64,000 nucleotides of DNA from Bradyrhizobium sp. AUGA SZCCT0158 (GTDB lineage Bacteria > Pseudomonadota > Alphaproteobacteria > Rhizobiales > Xanthobacteraceae), in the NCBI RefSeq assembly GCF_018130065.1, contig NZ_JAFCME010000001.1, positions 496,001-560,000 of the forward strand. Direction: 5' to 3'. Under the pieces are notes generated by a model. The model ran no database searches. It was not told where the DNA came from and saw only the letters and a program-made list of their open reading frames with translations. The position numbers and the translations under genes are program-made. Positions 53,398 through 62,727 of the stretch are shown here, piece after piece. Numbering within the stretch: position 1 is the stretch's first letter; every line of letters starts with the position of its first letter.

Positions 53398-54624
53398 ATG
53401 ACCGACTATTACGACGCCCTTGAAACGCGTGAGCCGATCCAGCGTGAGGCGGAGTTGTTCTCGCGGCTGCCGGACGTGCTGCGCCGGGCGATGGCAGCGC
53501 CTGCCTACGCCGAGCGCCTGAAGGGCATCGATCCGGCTTCCGTGAGCGACCAGGCCGCACTGGCGCGCCTGCCGGTGCTGCGCAAGTCCGAGCTCCCTGC
53601 CCTGCACAAGGCCGCACCGCCCTTCGGCGGGCTCGTGGCGGGCCTGCCGGGGTCGTTCGGACGGTTGTTCACCTCCCCGGGGCCGATCTTCGAGCCTGAG
53701 GCTATTCATGCCGACCCCTGGCGCGGCGCGCGGGCGCTGTTTGCGGCCGGCTTCCGACCCGGCGACGTCGTACTCAACACCTTCAGCTATCACCTGACGC
53801 CCGGCGGCTTCATTTTCGACGCCTCAGCGCGGGCGCTGGGCTGCGCCGTCATCCCGGCCGGCCCCGGCAATACGGACGCGCAGTTCGAGCTGATCGAGGC
53901 CTATCGGCCGGTCGGCTACAGCGGCACGCCAGACTTCCTCAAGATCCTGCTGGACGGCGCCGCGAGCGCCGGGCGCGACGTCTCCTCGATCAGGCGCGCA
54001 CTGGTGTCGGGCGCCGCCTTTCCCAAATCGCTGCAGGACGAAGTCAAGGCGCGCGGCGTCGATGCCTACCAGGCGTTCGGCACCGCCGACCTCGGCCTGA
54101 TCGCCTTCGAGACTGCGGCCCATGACGGCATGATCGTGAACGAGGACCTGATCTTCGAAATCGTGCAGCCCGGCACCGGCGATCCCGTCGCTCCCGGTGA
54201 CGTCGGCGAGATCGTCGTCACCTCGCTCGATCCGCACCACCCCTGGATCCGGCTCGCGCTGGGCGATCTCACGGCAGTGCTGCCAGGGACAAGCGCCTGC
54301 GGGCGCACCAATATGCGCATCAAGGGCTGGATGGGGCGGGCCGACCAGACCACCAAGGTCAAGGGCATGTTCGTGCGGCCGGAACAAATCGCCGAGATCG
54401 GCAAGCGCCACCCCGAACTCGGACGCTTGCGCCTCGTCGTGACGCGATCGGGCGAAAGCGACCTGATGACTCTCAAGGCAGAAACAGCCAGTCCGAATGC
54501 TGGCCTCATGGGAGCGGTTGTCACAACACTCCGAAACGTAACTAAACTCGGAGGTATCGTGGATTGGGTCGAGCCTAAGTCATTGCCGAATGATGGAAAG
54601 GTGATTGTCGACGAACGCAGCTAA
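53398..54624 (+). CDS. PaaK-like phenylacetate-CoA ligase family protein
   Basis: This 408-aa adenylate-forming enzyme of the PaaK type activates an aryl or aryl-acetic acid as its CoA ester. FTSPGPIFEP replaces the usual glycine-rich P-loop, and YSGTPDFLKILL and FGTADLGLIAFE are typical. It is shorter than the 430-440 aa of true PaaK. The weak P-loop leaves activity open. It follows the Liv transporter and precedes the CoA-transferase, as in other acid-uptake clusters. Confidence 0.85.
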   Translation: MTDYYDALETREPIQREAELFSRLPDVLRRAMAAPAYAERLKGIDPASVSDQAALARLPVLRKSELPALHKAAPPFGGLVAGLPGSFGRLFTSPGPIFEPEAIHADPWRGARALFAAGFRPGDVVLNTFSYHLTPGGFIFDASARALGCAVIPAGPGNTDAQFELIEAYRPVGYSGTPDFLKILLDGAASAGRDVSSIRRALVSGAAFPKSLQDEVKARGVDAYQAFGTADLGLIAFETAAHDGMIVNEDLIFEIVQPGTGDPVAPGDVGEIVVTSLDPHHPWIRLALGDLTAVLPGTSACGRTNMRIKGWMGRADQTTKVKGMFVRPEQIAEIGKRHPELGRLRLVVTRSGESDLMTLKAETASPNAGLMGAVVTTLRNVTKLGGIVDWVEPKSLPNDGKVIVDERS

Positions 54625-54859
54625 CGCGAAGCACGTCAACCGACAACGTTTGCATCCGAAACGAGGCGGACGACGGCTCATTTAATGGCAGGGAACGCTT
54701 CAGGCAGTGGAGATGGTTCGCCTCCCAGGCCCCGGGTTCGGAAAAATGCGAAAAGTGCTACGCAACAAGGCCACGCCAAGGGCGTTTGCGATCTGTCTAC
54801 TGGCGGCGACAATCTTTCCGCCGGATTCGGATCGTCTGCTTCGGAAAGGTCATTTCGCC

Positions 54860-55072
54860 ATGGCCAAAGCTATCGCTTCGGATGAAAAGCCTGGCGCTGC
54901 AGCCAAAAATACCATGCCACCCGCACGCGATCCCAAGCTGGCGGTGGAGGAGGAATATCAACTGGCGCGGCGACGGAACACGGTTGAGGCGCTGGAGCTC
55001 TTCATCGCAAGGCATCCGGACGATCCTCTGGCAGCGAAAGCGCGAACCGATCTGCGCCGGCTGTCGCGCTAG
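54860..55072 (+). CDS. Small protein of unknown function
   Basis: This is a 70-aa helical, charged protein ending in EEEYQLARRRNTVEALELFIARHP and AAKARTDLRRLSR (two parts). The last forty residues resemble the TPR-like tail found in short Bradyrhizobium proteins. GGAAAGG lies 10 nt before the ATG at 54860, but in-frame ATGs at 54707 and 54746 would give 121 or 108 aa, the latter with a hydrophobic N-terminus. Function unknown. Confidence 0.55.
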   Translation: MAKAIASDEKPGAAAKNTMPPARDPKLAVEEEYQLARRRNTVEALELFIARHPDDPLAAKARTDLRRLSR

Positions 55073-55224
55073 AGAGGGATGAGATCAGGGCTGACAACAA
55101 GCCATTTTGTTCTCGTGCCGCGGACGCAACGCAGCACCAATTCGACGAGCCGGGGCTAAGGCTACTTTGCATGAGGTTGTTTTCGCGATTTTGTGTCCGG
55201 ACCGTGCGGTGCACCGCCCCCATA

Positions 55225-55320
55225 GCGCGTCGAAGACGCGCGTGAACGCGCTGATGGCGCGTCGAAGACGCGCGTGAACGCGCTGATGGCGCGCCGAAGA
55301 CGCGCGTGAACGCGCTGCGC
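55225..55320. repeat. Three tandem copies of a 32-bp hairpin unit
   Basis: The units are 55225-55256, 55257-55288 and 55289-55320, the first two identical and the third differing at a few positions. Each contains the hairpin GCGCGTC-GAA-GACGCGC. They lie in a 385-bp gap (55073-55457) with no gene. Confidence 0.9.
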
Positions 55321-55457
55321 CGGGTTCGAGGCCTGCGTGTGCCGGCAACGACACGCTATGCATCCCGGCGCAGACACCATCCGCGATGATGGCATGACAA
55401 GCCCATCCATTTCGCCGATAATTTGACCTCGACCAATTGTTGGCTGGAGACTCCTTG

Positions 55458-56651
55458 ATGCCCTCCCCGCGCGCCTCGCAGGCCCTTTCCCGTTTCACCG
55501 TCCTCGACCTGACCCGCGTCCGTTCGGGGCCGACCTGCGTACGGCAGCTCGCCGACTGGGGCGCCAACGTCATCAAGATCGACGCGCTGCTGGAGGATGC
55601 GGCCGGCGAACAGCCGGGTGGTCCACGCCAGGGCTCGGACTTCCAGAATTTGCACCGCAACAAGCGGGCCATGACGCTCAACCTGAAGGATCCGAAGGGC
55701 CTCGAGGTGTTCAAGCGCCTTGCCGAGAAGGCGGACGTCGTGGTCGAGAACTTCCGGCCCGACGTCAAAGCCAAGCTCGGCATCGATTACGATAGCCTGC
55801 GCAAGATCAACCCTCGGATCGTCTATGGCAGCATCTCCGGGTTCGGGCAGGATGGCCCCTATCACAAGCGGCCGGGCTTCGATCAGATCGCCCAGGGCAT
55901 GGGCGGGCTGATGTCAGTTACCGGCGCCCCCGGCGAGGGCCCGATGCGGGTCGGCATTCCCGTGGCCGACCTCACTGCCGGGCTATTCTGTGCCCTTGGC
56001 ATCCTCACGGCGCTGCTCGAACGCGATGTCTCCGGCGAAGGCCAGTGGGTGCAGACCTCGCTGCTGCAGGCCCAGATATTCATGCTGGATTTCCAGGCCG
56101 CACGCTGGCTGATGGAAAAGGACGTGGCCAAACAGGCTGGCAACAACCATCCGACGAGCATTCCGACCGGCGTCTTCAAGACGTCCGACGGCTATATCAA
56201 TATTGCCACCACCGGCGGGCGGATCTGGGAGCGCTGCGCGCAGGCGATCGGCGCGCCTGAACTCCTCACCAATCCCGACTACGCCACCTCTCCCGCACGC
56301 TCGAAGAACCGCGACGCGCTCAATGCCGCCATTGGGAAGCTCACCGAGAAGAAATCCACCGAGACTTGGGTCAGCGAACTCAACGCCGCCGGCGTGCCCT
56401 GCGGCCCAATCTACTCGATTGACCAGATGTTCGATGACGACCAGGTCAAGCATCTCGGCATCGCGCAGCACGTGCCCAACGACGAAAACAGGCACATCCA
56501 ACTGGTCGGCCAGCCGATAACTTTGTCGCGGACGCCAAGCAGCATGGCGGCACGTCCGCCGGAGTTCGGTGAACAGACCGAAGAAGTGCTTACCGAATTC
56601 GGTTTCGGCAAGGAAGAGATCGCCGATCTCAGGCAACGCAAGGTGGTCTGA
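55458..56651 (+). CDS. Class III CoA-transferase (CaiB/BaiF family)
   Basis: This 397-aa enzyme moves CoA between carboxylic acids. The catalytic Asp is Asp171 in GIPVADLTAGL, matching the aspartate of formyl-CoA transferase, and the N-terminus LDLTRVRSGPTCVRQLADWG is typical. GGAGA stands 8 nt before the ATG at 55458. A TTG start at 55437 is less likely. A strong terminator follows. In this cluster it may exchange CoA onto the imported acid. Confidence 0.93.
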   Translation: MPSPRASQALSRFTVLDLTRVRSGPTCVRQLADWGANVIKIDALLEDAAGEQPGGPRQGSDFQNLHRNKRAMTLNLKDPKGLEVFKRLAEKADVVVENFRPDVKAKLGIDYDSLRKINPRIVYGSISGFGQDGPYHKRPGFDQIAQGMGGLMSVTGAPGEGPMRVGIPVADLTAGLFCALGILTALLERDVSGEGQWVQTSLLQAQIFMLDFQAARWLMEKDVAKQAGNNHPTSIPTGVFKTSDGYINIATTGGRIWERCAQAIGAPELLTNPDYATSPARSKNRDALNAAIGKLTEKKSTETWVSELNAAGVPCGPIYSIDQMFDDDQVKHLGIAQHVPNDENRHIQLVGQPITLSRTPSSMAARPPEFGEQTEEVLTEFGFGKEEIADLRQRKVV

Positions 56652-56683
56652 GCGGCATCAGAACGCCTGGAACTCACCACACG

Positions 56684-56712
56684 AAAAAGCCCCGGAAAAC
56701 CGGGGCTTTTTT
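56684..56712. terminator. Bidirectional intrinsic terminator
   Basis: AGCCCCGG and its complement flank a 4-nt AAAA loop, with A5 on one side and T6 on the other. It serves the CoA-transferase gene on the plus strand and the porin gene on the minus strand. Confidence 0.93.
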
Positions 56713-56732
56713 AATTCCTGGCGTTCTGTCGC

Positions 56733-57554
56733 TCAGTACTTGGCGACGACGGGAGCGGCCGTGAAGTGGTAGTTGATGCCGACGCGGGCAACATGGTCAT
56801 GGAACTTGACTGTGGTCTGGTTTGCCGTTCCGCCGAAGTAGGTCTTCGAGCCGAAGTCCATATAGAGATATTCGAGCTTCGCCGACCAGTTCCTGGCGAA
56901 TTTCTTCTCAAGACCGGCTCCGACTGTCCAACCCACACGCGTCTCACTGCCGGACACCGTGGCTCCGGTGACCGTGAACGGTGCGCCGATGGTGACGTTG
57001 CTGTTGCCGTCGAACAGCTGGAAGACCCCGGTAGGCGTCGTCGCCGCCTTGACCTCACCAACCGCCAGACCGCCTGTCGCGTACAGCAACAAACTCGGGT
57101 CAACGAGGACGCCGCCACGGGCCCTGAAGGTTGCAAACCAAGGCAAGCTCGTGGTGGTGTCGGCGAACAAGGTTGCACCTATGTTGCCGACTCGGATCGA
57201 TCCGAGTTGATCACGCGATCCTCCGCGTTCCCCCGTGCCCTGGATGTCAGCTTCAAGTCCGACCACCCAGGTGCGATCCAGCTGCCAATTATAGCCGATC
57301 TGCGCGCCACCGAGACCGCCATCGACATTCTGCCCAAACGTGGTGATCCCAAGCGGTGCACCCGGTTCGAACGTGTTACGCGCCCTGCCCCAGCTGTAGC
57401 CGCCATTGAGACCGACATAGAACCCAGTCCAGTTGTAGCCGGGATCGACGATCACGGGAGCCTTGGTGTACGGCCGCGGGGCCAGGTCGGCAGCGAATGC
57501 GCTTGTCGTGAGCAGCGAAACAATCGCGGCGCTTGCAATCAGAATGCGATTCAT
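56733..57554 (-). CDS. Omp25-like outer-membrane beta-barrel
   Basis: This 273-aa outer-membrane protein has a Sec signal (residues 1-21, ending AFA-AD) and the mature start ADLAPRPYTKAP, typical of Omp25/RopB relatives in Rhizobiales. NWTGFYVGLNGGYSWG opens the barrel; KLEYLYMDFGS and a C-terminal Tyr close it. Compare the fused domain at the C-terminus of the receptor at 87-3272. It starts at 57554, with GGGA 7 nt upstream; ATG at 57566 is the alternative. Confidence 0.92.
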   Translation of the reverse strand: MNRILIASAAIVSLLTTSAFAADLAPRPYTKAPVIVDPGYNWTGFYVGLNGGYSWGRARNTFEPGAPLGITTFGQNVDGGLGGAQIGYNWQLDRTWVVGLEADIQGTGERGGSRDQLGSIRVGNIGATLFADTTTSLPWFATFRARGGVLVDPSLLLYATGGLAVGEVKAATTPTGVFQLFDGNSNVTIGAPFTVTGATVSGSETRVGWTVGAGLEKKFARNWSAKLEYLYMDFGSKTYFGGTANQTTVKFHDHVARVGINYHFTAAPVVAKY

Positions 57555-57714
57555 CGGGATTCCCAAAATCTGAAATTGAACTTGGAACCCACCATACAGC
57601 GAGATGTTCCCGTAGCCTGTTACCCGTCAGCAACAAGCCGACATAATCGAGTTCCATTGAGGAACCGGCGCAGGCCACGGTGAACAAACGCTGAATCAGC
57701 CCCAAAGATATGGA

Positions 57715-59235
57715 CTAAGCGGGGCTTTTTGCCGTTCTCATCAGCCGGGTGACGCTCCCAAATACCTTGTCGAGGACAGGCCAGAACAGGAGAACGATCG
57801 CCAGTGTTGTAATCGAGCCAACCAAGCCGTTCGACCAGAACACCTTCATATTGCCGCCGGATCCGATCATCGACAGGCGGAACGCATCCTCGGCGCGGTT
57901 ACCAAGTACCAGCGCCAACGTGAACGGTGCGAGCGGAATTCCGATCTTCTTGAACACGTAGCCGACGACGCCGAAGCCAAGCATCAGCCAGATGTCGAAC
58001 ATCGCATTCTGGATGGCATAGGCACCGATCGCGCAGGACACCACAATCATCGGCGCGACCGCTGCGAACGGCACCCGCAGGATCGAGGCAAAGATCGGCA
58101 CCGTCGTCAGCACCAGCACAAGACCGACCACGTTGCCGAGATACATCGAGGCAATCAGGCCCCAGACGAAGTCCTTGTGTTCGACGAACAACAAAGGCCC
58201 GGGGTTGAGGCCCCACACCATCAAGCCGCCGAGCAGGATGGCCGCAGTGCCGGAGCCGGGAATACCGAGCGCCAGCATCGGCAGCAGTGCTGCGGTGCCC
58301 GAGGCATGCGCTGCCGTTTCCGGCGCAAACACACCTTCGATGCGGCCCTTGCCGAAACCGTCCGGCTCCTTGGAAAAGCGCTTGGCAAGATTGTAGCCCA
58401 TGAACGAGGCTGCAATCGCGCCACCCGGCGTAATGCCGAGCCAGCAGCCGATGAACGACGAACGAAACAGCGTCACCCAATATTTCGGCAGGTCTCTCCA
58501 GACCGACAACACGACGCGCAGACTGATCCCGGCGGCGTGTCCGCGCAACGCGAGGCGCTCTTCCATCGTCAGCAGTATCTCGCTGATGCCGAACAGGCCG
58601 ATCACCGCGACCAGAAAATTAATGCCGCGCAAGAGGTCAGTCGAACCAAAGGTCATGCGCAACTGGCCGGACACCGTGTCCATTCCAACGCCGGCGAGCA
58701 GCAGACCGAGCGACATCGAAATGACAGTCTTGTGCTTGGCCTCGCGGCCAAGCCCCACAAAGGAGCAGAAGGTGAGCAGATAGACCGCGAAGAATTCAGG
58801 CGGGCCGAACTTCAGCGCAAAGGACGAGATCATCGGCGCCAGAAACGTGATCAACAGCACCGCCACCAGCGAACCGATGAACGAGGAAGTAAACGCCGCA
58901 GTCAGCGCTTCCGCAGCCCTGCCCTGCTGCGCCATTGGATAACCATCGAAGGTGGTCGCGACCGACCAGGCCTCGCCGGGAATGTTGAACAGGATCGACG
59001 TGATGGCGCCGCCGAACAGCGCACCCCAATAAATGCAGGACAGCATCACGATGGCCGAGGTCGGATCCATCGTGAAGGTCAACGGCAGCAGGATCGCCAC
59101 ACCGTTCGGTCCGCCAAGTCCGGGCAGCACGCCGACAAAAATGCCGAGCACCAGCCCGACCATCATCAGGACGAGCGTCTTCCATGTCAGCAGGACGGCA
59201 AAGCCGTGCATGAGTAGACCGAAGGCTTCCATCAA
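57715..59235 (-). CDS. tctA: Tripartite tricarboxylate transporter large permease
   Basis: This 506-aa inner-membrane protein has about 11-12 helices and the family glycine-rich block VLPGLGGPNGVAILLPLTF near residue 35. TctA is the main transport channel of the TTT family, driven by an ion gradient. The stop lies 15 nt after the GGGGCT region of a weak hairpin. TctB is 15 nt upstream on the same strand; TctC is encoded apart, at 62728. Confidence 0.93.
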   Translation of the reverse strand: MMEAFGLLMHGFAVLLTWKTLVLMMVGLVLGIFVGVLPGLGGPNGVAILLPLTFTMDPTSAIVMLSCIYWGALFGGAITSILFNIPGEAWSVATTFDGYPMAQQGRAAEALTAAFTSSFIGSLVAVLLITFLAPMISSFALKFGPPEFFAVYLLTFCSFVGLGREAKHKTVISMSLGLLLAGVGMDTVSGQLRMTFGSTDLLRGINFLVAVIGLFGISEILLTMEERLALRGHAAGISLRVVLSVWRDLPKYWVTLFRSSFIGCWLGITPGGAIAASFMGYNLAKRFSKEPDGFGKGRIEGVFAPETAAHASGTAALLPMLALGIPGSGTAAILLGGLMVWGLNPGPLLFVEHKDFVWGLIASMYLGNVVGLVLVLTTVPIFASILRVPFAAVAPMIVVSCAIGAYAIQNAMFDIWLMLGFGVVGYVFKKIGIPLAPFTLALVLGNRAEDAFRLSMIGSGGNMKVFWSNGLVGSITTLAIVLLFWPVLDKVFGSVTRLMRTAKSPA

Positions 59236-59250
59236 ACTACCTGCGATCTA

Positions 59251-59793
59251 CTATCGGCCGAGGGCCGCTTCGAGCGGGCCCTTTGGCATGATGACGTCAA
59301 ACGCGATGTCGAAGGTCACGAACATCACAGCGGTGAACACGAAGGCGGTCAGCAGCGATTTCCACAAGGAGATCTTGCCGACCACGCGCATGAAGGTCGA
59401 GATCAGCAGGAAGCTCGCGACATAGAGTCCGAGAAATTGCATGGCCAGACAGAACAGCAGCGTCGGTACGAACACGGCCATGACGCGGCGAAGCTGGGCC
59501 CGCGTGACGAAAGTCTCGGCGGCTTCCTTGCGCGACAGGAAAGCGGTGACAAGACCATAAAGGCTGGCACCACCGAGGATCACCGAAAGATAGAACGGAA
59601 AATAACCGGCCTGCGGGCCGGTGGAGTCCCAGGCGGCGCCGGTGCGCCAATTGTCCCATCCGAGCGTCAGCGCCAGCGCCAGAAGGAGCAATGACACCAC
59701 GACGTCGACGATGCGGACGCTCGTCACGACAGGTGAATTGATCTCCGGCGCGGTCGGATCGTCGACGACGATTTCGATGTTGGTATTGGACAT
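59251..59793 (-). CDS. tctB: Tripartite tricarboxylate transporter small permease
   Basis: This 180-aa inner-membrane protein has four helices, the usual TctB layout: one near residues 30-45, then PLAGYFPFYLSVILGGASLYG-type segments (seen as AGYFPFYLSVILGGASLYG), and two near the C-terminus. It assists TctA. It starts 131 nt after the mtnA stop, so it may be part of a longer operon with mtnP and mtnA. Confidence 0.9.
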   Translation of the reverse strand: MSNTNIEIVVDDPTAPEINSPVVTSVRIVDVVVSLLLLALALTLGWDNWRTGAAWDSTGPQAGYFPFYLSVILGGASLYGLVTAFLSRKEAAETFVTRAQLRRVMAVFVPTLLFCLAMQFLGLYVASFLLISTFMRVVGKISLWKSLLTAFVFTAVMFVTFDIAFDVIMPKGPLEAALGR

Positions 59794-59924
59794 TGGATGT
59801 GATCTATCCCGGCTAACTGACGTGGCATACGGGATACAGTGCTGGCGTTGCCCGCGTCAATGTAACTTCAGCGAATGCTCTGGCTTGACGCGTTTCCTCA
59901 ACGCGAACCGGCTTCCACAAACCG

Positions 59925-61019
59925 CTATCGGAACCGATCAGGAAACGTGCTCGCAAGTGCAGCACGTTCAGGCCTCAGCACACCACGCTCGGTGATCAAT
60001 CCAGTTACCAGCCGTGCCGGCGTGACGTCGAAGGCATAATTGGCGACCGGCGATCCCGCAGGCACCACCCGCACCGTTTCGATTCGCCCATCGGTGGTGC
60101 GGCCGGTCATGGTCGCGACCTCATCGGAAGCGCGCTGTTCGATCGGAATCTGCTTTATTCCGTCGTCGATACTAAAGTCGATGGTCGGCGACGGCAGCGC
60201 AACATAGAACGGCACGCCGTTGTCGTGCGCGGCAAGCGCCTTCAAGTAGGTTCCGATCTTGTTGCAGACATCGCCATTGGCGGCCACCCGGTCGGTTCCG
60301 ACAATGGCCAGATCGACCATCCGGTGTTGCATCAGGTGGCCACCGGTGTTGTCGGCGATCACCGTATGCGGGACACCATGGTGGCCAAGTTCCCACGCCG
60401 TGAGGAAAGCGCCTTGATTGCGGGGTCGGGTTTCGTCGACCCAAACATGGACCTTCAGGCCACGATCATGCGCGAGGTAGATCGGAGCCGTCGCGGTACC
60501 GAGATCGACCGTCGCCAGCCATCCAGCGTTGCAGTGCGTCAGGATGTTGACCGTCTCACCCGGCTTGGTCGCGGCAATCGCTTCGATCAGCGCCAAACCG
60601 TGCTGTCCTATGCCCTGATTTATCGCGACGTCCTCCTCCGCGATTTCAGCGGCACGCTTGTAGGCCGCCGCGACACGTTCTGACGGCGGCAAGGGCCGCA
60701 GCAGCCCGTGCATTTCATCGAGCGCCCATTTCAGGTTGATGGCCGTCGGCCGGGTCGCGATCAGCATCTTGTAGGCAAGGTCAAGCGCGGCATCGGAGGC
60801 ATCGGCGCGCATAGCCTGCGCCATGCCATAAGCGGCGGTTGCGCCGATCAGGGGCGCGCCGCGCACCAGCATGGAACGGATGGCTTCGCAGGCGTCCGCC
60901 GCACTCGTCATCCGCGCGACGACGAAATCATGCGGCAGCCGCCGCTGGTCGATCGCCCCGACCGACCATCCATCGGGCTCGAGCCAGATACTGCGAAAAT
61001 GCCTGCCATCGACCTTCAT
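59925..61019 (-). CDS. mtnA: 5-methylthioribose-1-phosphate isomerase
   Basis: This 364-aa enzyme converts 5-methylthioribose 1-phosphate to 5-methylthioribulose 1-phosphate. The catalytic Cys is in [13 protein letters not shown] and the Asp is in [18 protein letters not shown]; both are conserved with the characterised enzyme. It starts at the ATG at 61019 and overlaps mtnP by 4 nt. With mtnP and the class II aldolase it forms the DHAP shunt, rather than the full methionine salvage pathway. Confidence 0.95.
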   Translation of the reverse strand: MKVDGRHFRSIWLEPDGWSVGAIDQRRLPHDFVVARMTSAADACEAIRSMLVRGAPLIGATAAYGMAQAMRADASDAALDLAYKMLIATRPTAINLKWALDEMHGLLRPLPPSERVAAAYKRAAEIAEEDVAINQGIGQHGLALIEAIAATKPGETVNILTHCNAGWLATVDLGTATAPIYLAHDRGLKVHVWVDETRPRNQGAFLTAWELGHHGVPHTVIADNTGGHLMQHRMVDLAIVGTDRVAANGDVCNKIGTYLKALAAHDNGVPFYVALPSPTIDFSIDDGIKQIPIEQRASDEVATMTGRTTDGRIETVRVVPAGSPVANYAFDVTPARLVTGLITERGVLRPERAALASTFPDRFR

Positions 61020-61891
61020 GAACGCAACACCCTGCCGGCCACCGCGTCGAGCTTCCTGAGCAATTCGGGATCTCGCGCTTCCGGCGCCGTGATCAGCGCG
61101 GTATCGAGGGCCCGATCCGAGCCGATCGGACACGGTTCGTGCTCGCGCGGGAAATCCCTGGCAAGGCGCGCGACCAGGCCCTTGGCCTTTTCGGCATTCG
61201 AGTTCAGCACGCGAATGATATCCTGAACCGTCACGGCGTCGTGCTGGGGATGCCAGCAATCGAAATCGGTAACCATCGCCACGCTGGCGTAACAGATCTC
61301 GGCCTCACGGGCGAGCTTGGCTTCCGGCATGTTGGTCATCCCGATCACCGAATAGCCCTGCGTCTTGTAGGTCAGGCTCTCAGCAAGGCTGGAGAACTGA
61401 GGGCCCTCCATACAGACATAGGTGCCGCCTTGCACGGCCGCGATGTCCTCGGCCTTGGCGGCCTCCGCCAAATGCACCAACAGGCGTGGTGACACCGGAT
61501 GAGCCATCGAGACATGGGCAACGCAGCCTTTGCCGAAGAATGAACTTTCGCGCTTGTGGGTGCGGTCCACGAACTGATCGACGAGCACGAATGTGCCGGG
61601 TGGCAGATCCTCCCGGAACGAACCACAGGCCGAGAGCGAAATCAGGTCGGTAACCCCTGCCCGTTTCAGGACGTCGATATTGGCGCGGTAGTTGATGTCC
61701 GAAGGCGACAGAACGTGCCCTTCGCCATGCCGAGGCAGAAATACGATCGGCAGCCCGGCGATGACACCGTGCCTGACGGGCGCAGAAGCCTCGCCCCATG
61801 GGCTTACGATTGCCTCGTCGCGGACATTTTCCAACCCCGGCAGATCGTAAATGCCGGATCCGCCGATAATGCCAAGCACGGCATTCGTCAT
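61016..61891 (-). CDS. mtnP: S-methyl-5'-thioadenosine phosphorylase
   Basis: This 291-aa enzyme splits methylthioadenosine into adenine and methylthioribose 1-phosphate with phosphate. Motifs are [50 protein letters not shown] (seen as two parts) and [16 protein letters not shown] with TDFDCWH, as in human MTAP. Length is normal. It is the first gene of the minus-strand mtnPA-tctBA set, divergent from the aldolase gene. Confidence 0.95.
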   Translation of the reverse strand: MTNAVLGIIGGSGIYDLPGLENVRDEAIVSPWGEASAPVRHGVIAGLPIVFLPRHGEGHVLSPSDINYRANIDVLKRAGVTDLISLSACGSFREDLPPGTFVLVDQFVDRTHKRESSFFGKGCVAHVSMAHPVSPRLLVHLAEAAKAEDIAAVQGGTYVCMEGPQFSSLAESLTYKTQGYSVIGMTNMPEAKLAREAEICYASVAMVTDFDCWHPQHDAVTVQDIIRVLNSNAEKAKGLVARLARDFPREHEPCPIGSDRALDTALITAPEARDPELLRKLDAVAGRVLRS

Positions 61892-61911
61892 GATTGCTCC
61901 CAGAATGTTTC

Positions 61912-61929
61912 CCGGAGCGACCGCTCCGG
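61912..61929. promoter_or_regulatory. Perfect palindrome upstream of mtnP
   Basis: CCGGAGCG and CGCTCCGG are complementary, separated by AC, and lie 20 nt before the mtnP ATG. It could be an operator or a leader hairpin. It lies in the divergent mtnP/aldolase promoter region, where no -10/-35 pair is clear. Confidence 0.45.
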
Positions 61930-62061
61930 CTTGTTCCCAGCACCCTTGGATGTTCGACTATACTGCGGCGCAATAATCAACCATTGTTCGCCTACTGCAA
62001 AGGCCCTCTGACAGGGCTCGTGATTTGACGGCGCCACGCCGCAGCGATCAGGAGAAAGTGG

Positions 62062-62712
62062 ATGTCGGCCACCAGCGAGCGGAAAAAGCGCCAATCCATT
62101 ATCGACGCCTGCCGCAGCATGAATGCGCTGGGCATCAATCAAGGCACGTCCGGGAATATCAGCCTGCGGCATGACACCGGCATGCTTATCACGCCGACCA
62201 GCGTGCCCTATGAAACGATGCAGCCGGAGCAGATCGTGTTCATGGATCTGGATGGTTCATTCGACGCCGCGCAGCGACCGTCGAGCGAGTGGCGGTTTCA
62301 CCTCGACATTCTCAGGGCACGGCCCGAGGTCAACGCGGTGGTGCATGCGCACCCACCCTATTCGACGATCCTCGCGATCATGGGTCTGGAAATCCCGCCG
62401 ATCCATTACATGATCGCGGTCGCCGGCGGCGACACCATCCGCTGCGCGCCCTATGCGACGTTCGGCACACAGGAACTGTCGGAACACGCCGTGCGGGCAC
62501 TCGAGGACCGCCTGGCCTGCCTGCTGGAGCATCACGGCATGATCGCCGTCGGACCTTCACTGTCGAAGGCAATGTGGCTTGCGGTGGAGGTCGAAGCGCT
62601 GGCGCGGCAATATCACGGCTGCCTTCAGATCGGCACACCGCGGTTGCTTCCCAAAGCAGAGATCAAGAACGTACTCGGCAGGATCGCTGGATACGGTCCT
62701 GCCGGAAAATAA
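62062..62712 (+). CDS. Class II aldolase of the methylthioribulose-phosphate (DHAP shunt) type
   Basis: This 216-aa aldolase is a member of the fuculose-phosphate aldolase family. Metal ligands are VVHAHPPYS (H-x-H) and LLEHHGM, with the acid-base Glu in SSEWRFHL. AGGAG precedes the ATG at 62062. Beside mtnP and mtnA it probably splits 5-methylthioribulose 1-phosphate to DHAP and methylthioacetaldehyde, as in the Rhodospirillum rubrum DHAP shunt (Ald2). Another sugar phosphate is the alternative. Confidence 0.85.
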   Translation: MSATSERKKRQSIIDACRSMNALGINQGTSGNISLRHDTGMLITPTSVPYETMQPEQIVFMDLDGSFDAAQRPSSEWRFHLDILRARPEVNAVVHAHPPYSTILAIMGLEIPPIHYMIAVAGGDTIRCAPYATFGTQELSEHAVRALEDRLACLLEHHGMIAVGPSLSKAMWLAVEVEALARQYHGCLQIGTPRLLPKAEIKNVLGRIAGYGPAGK

Positions 62713-62727
62713 CGCGCTAGGGCCGGC

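Noticed and set aside
55225..55320. A CRISPR array
   Set aside because: The 32-bp units are directly adjacent with no spacers, and no cas genes are near.
57684..57728. An intrinsic terminator at the tctA stop (GCCCC and GGGGC arms followed by TTTT)
   Set aside because: The loop is long, and on the tctA strand no T-run follows; only the opposite direction would fit and no gene ends there.
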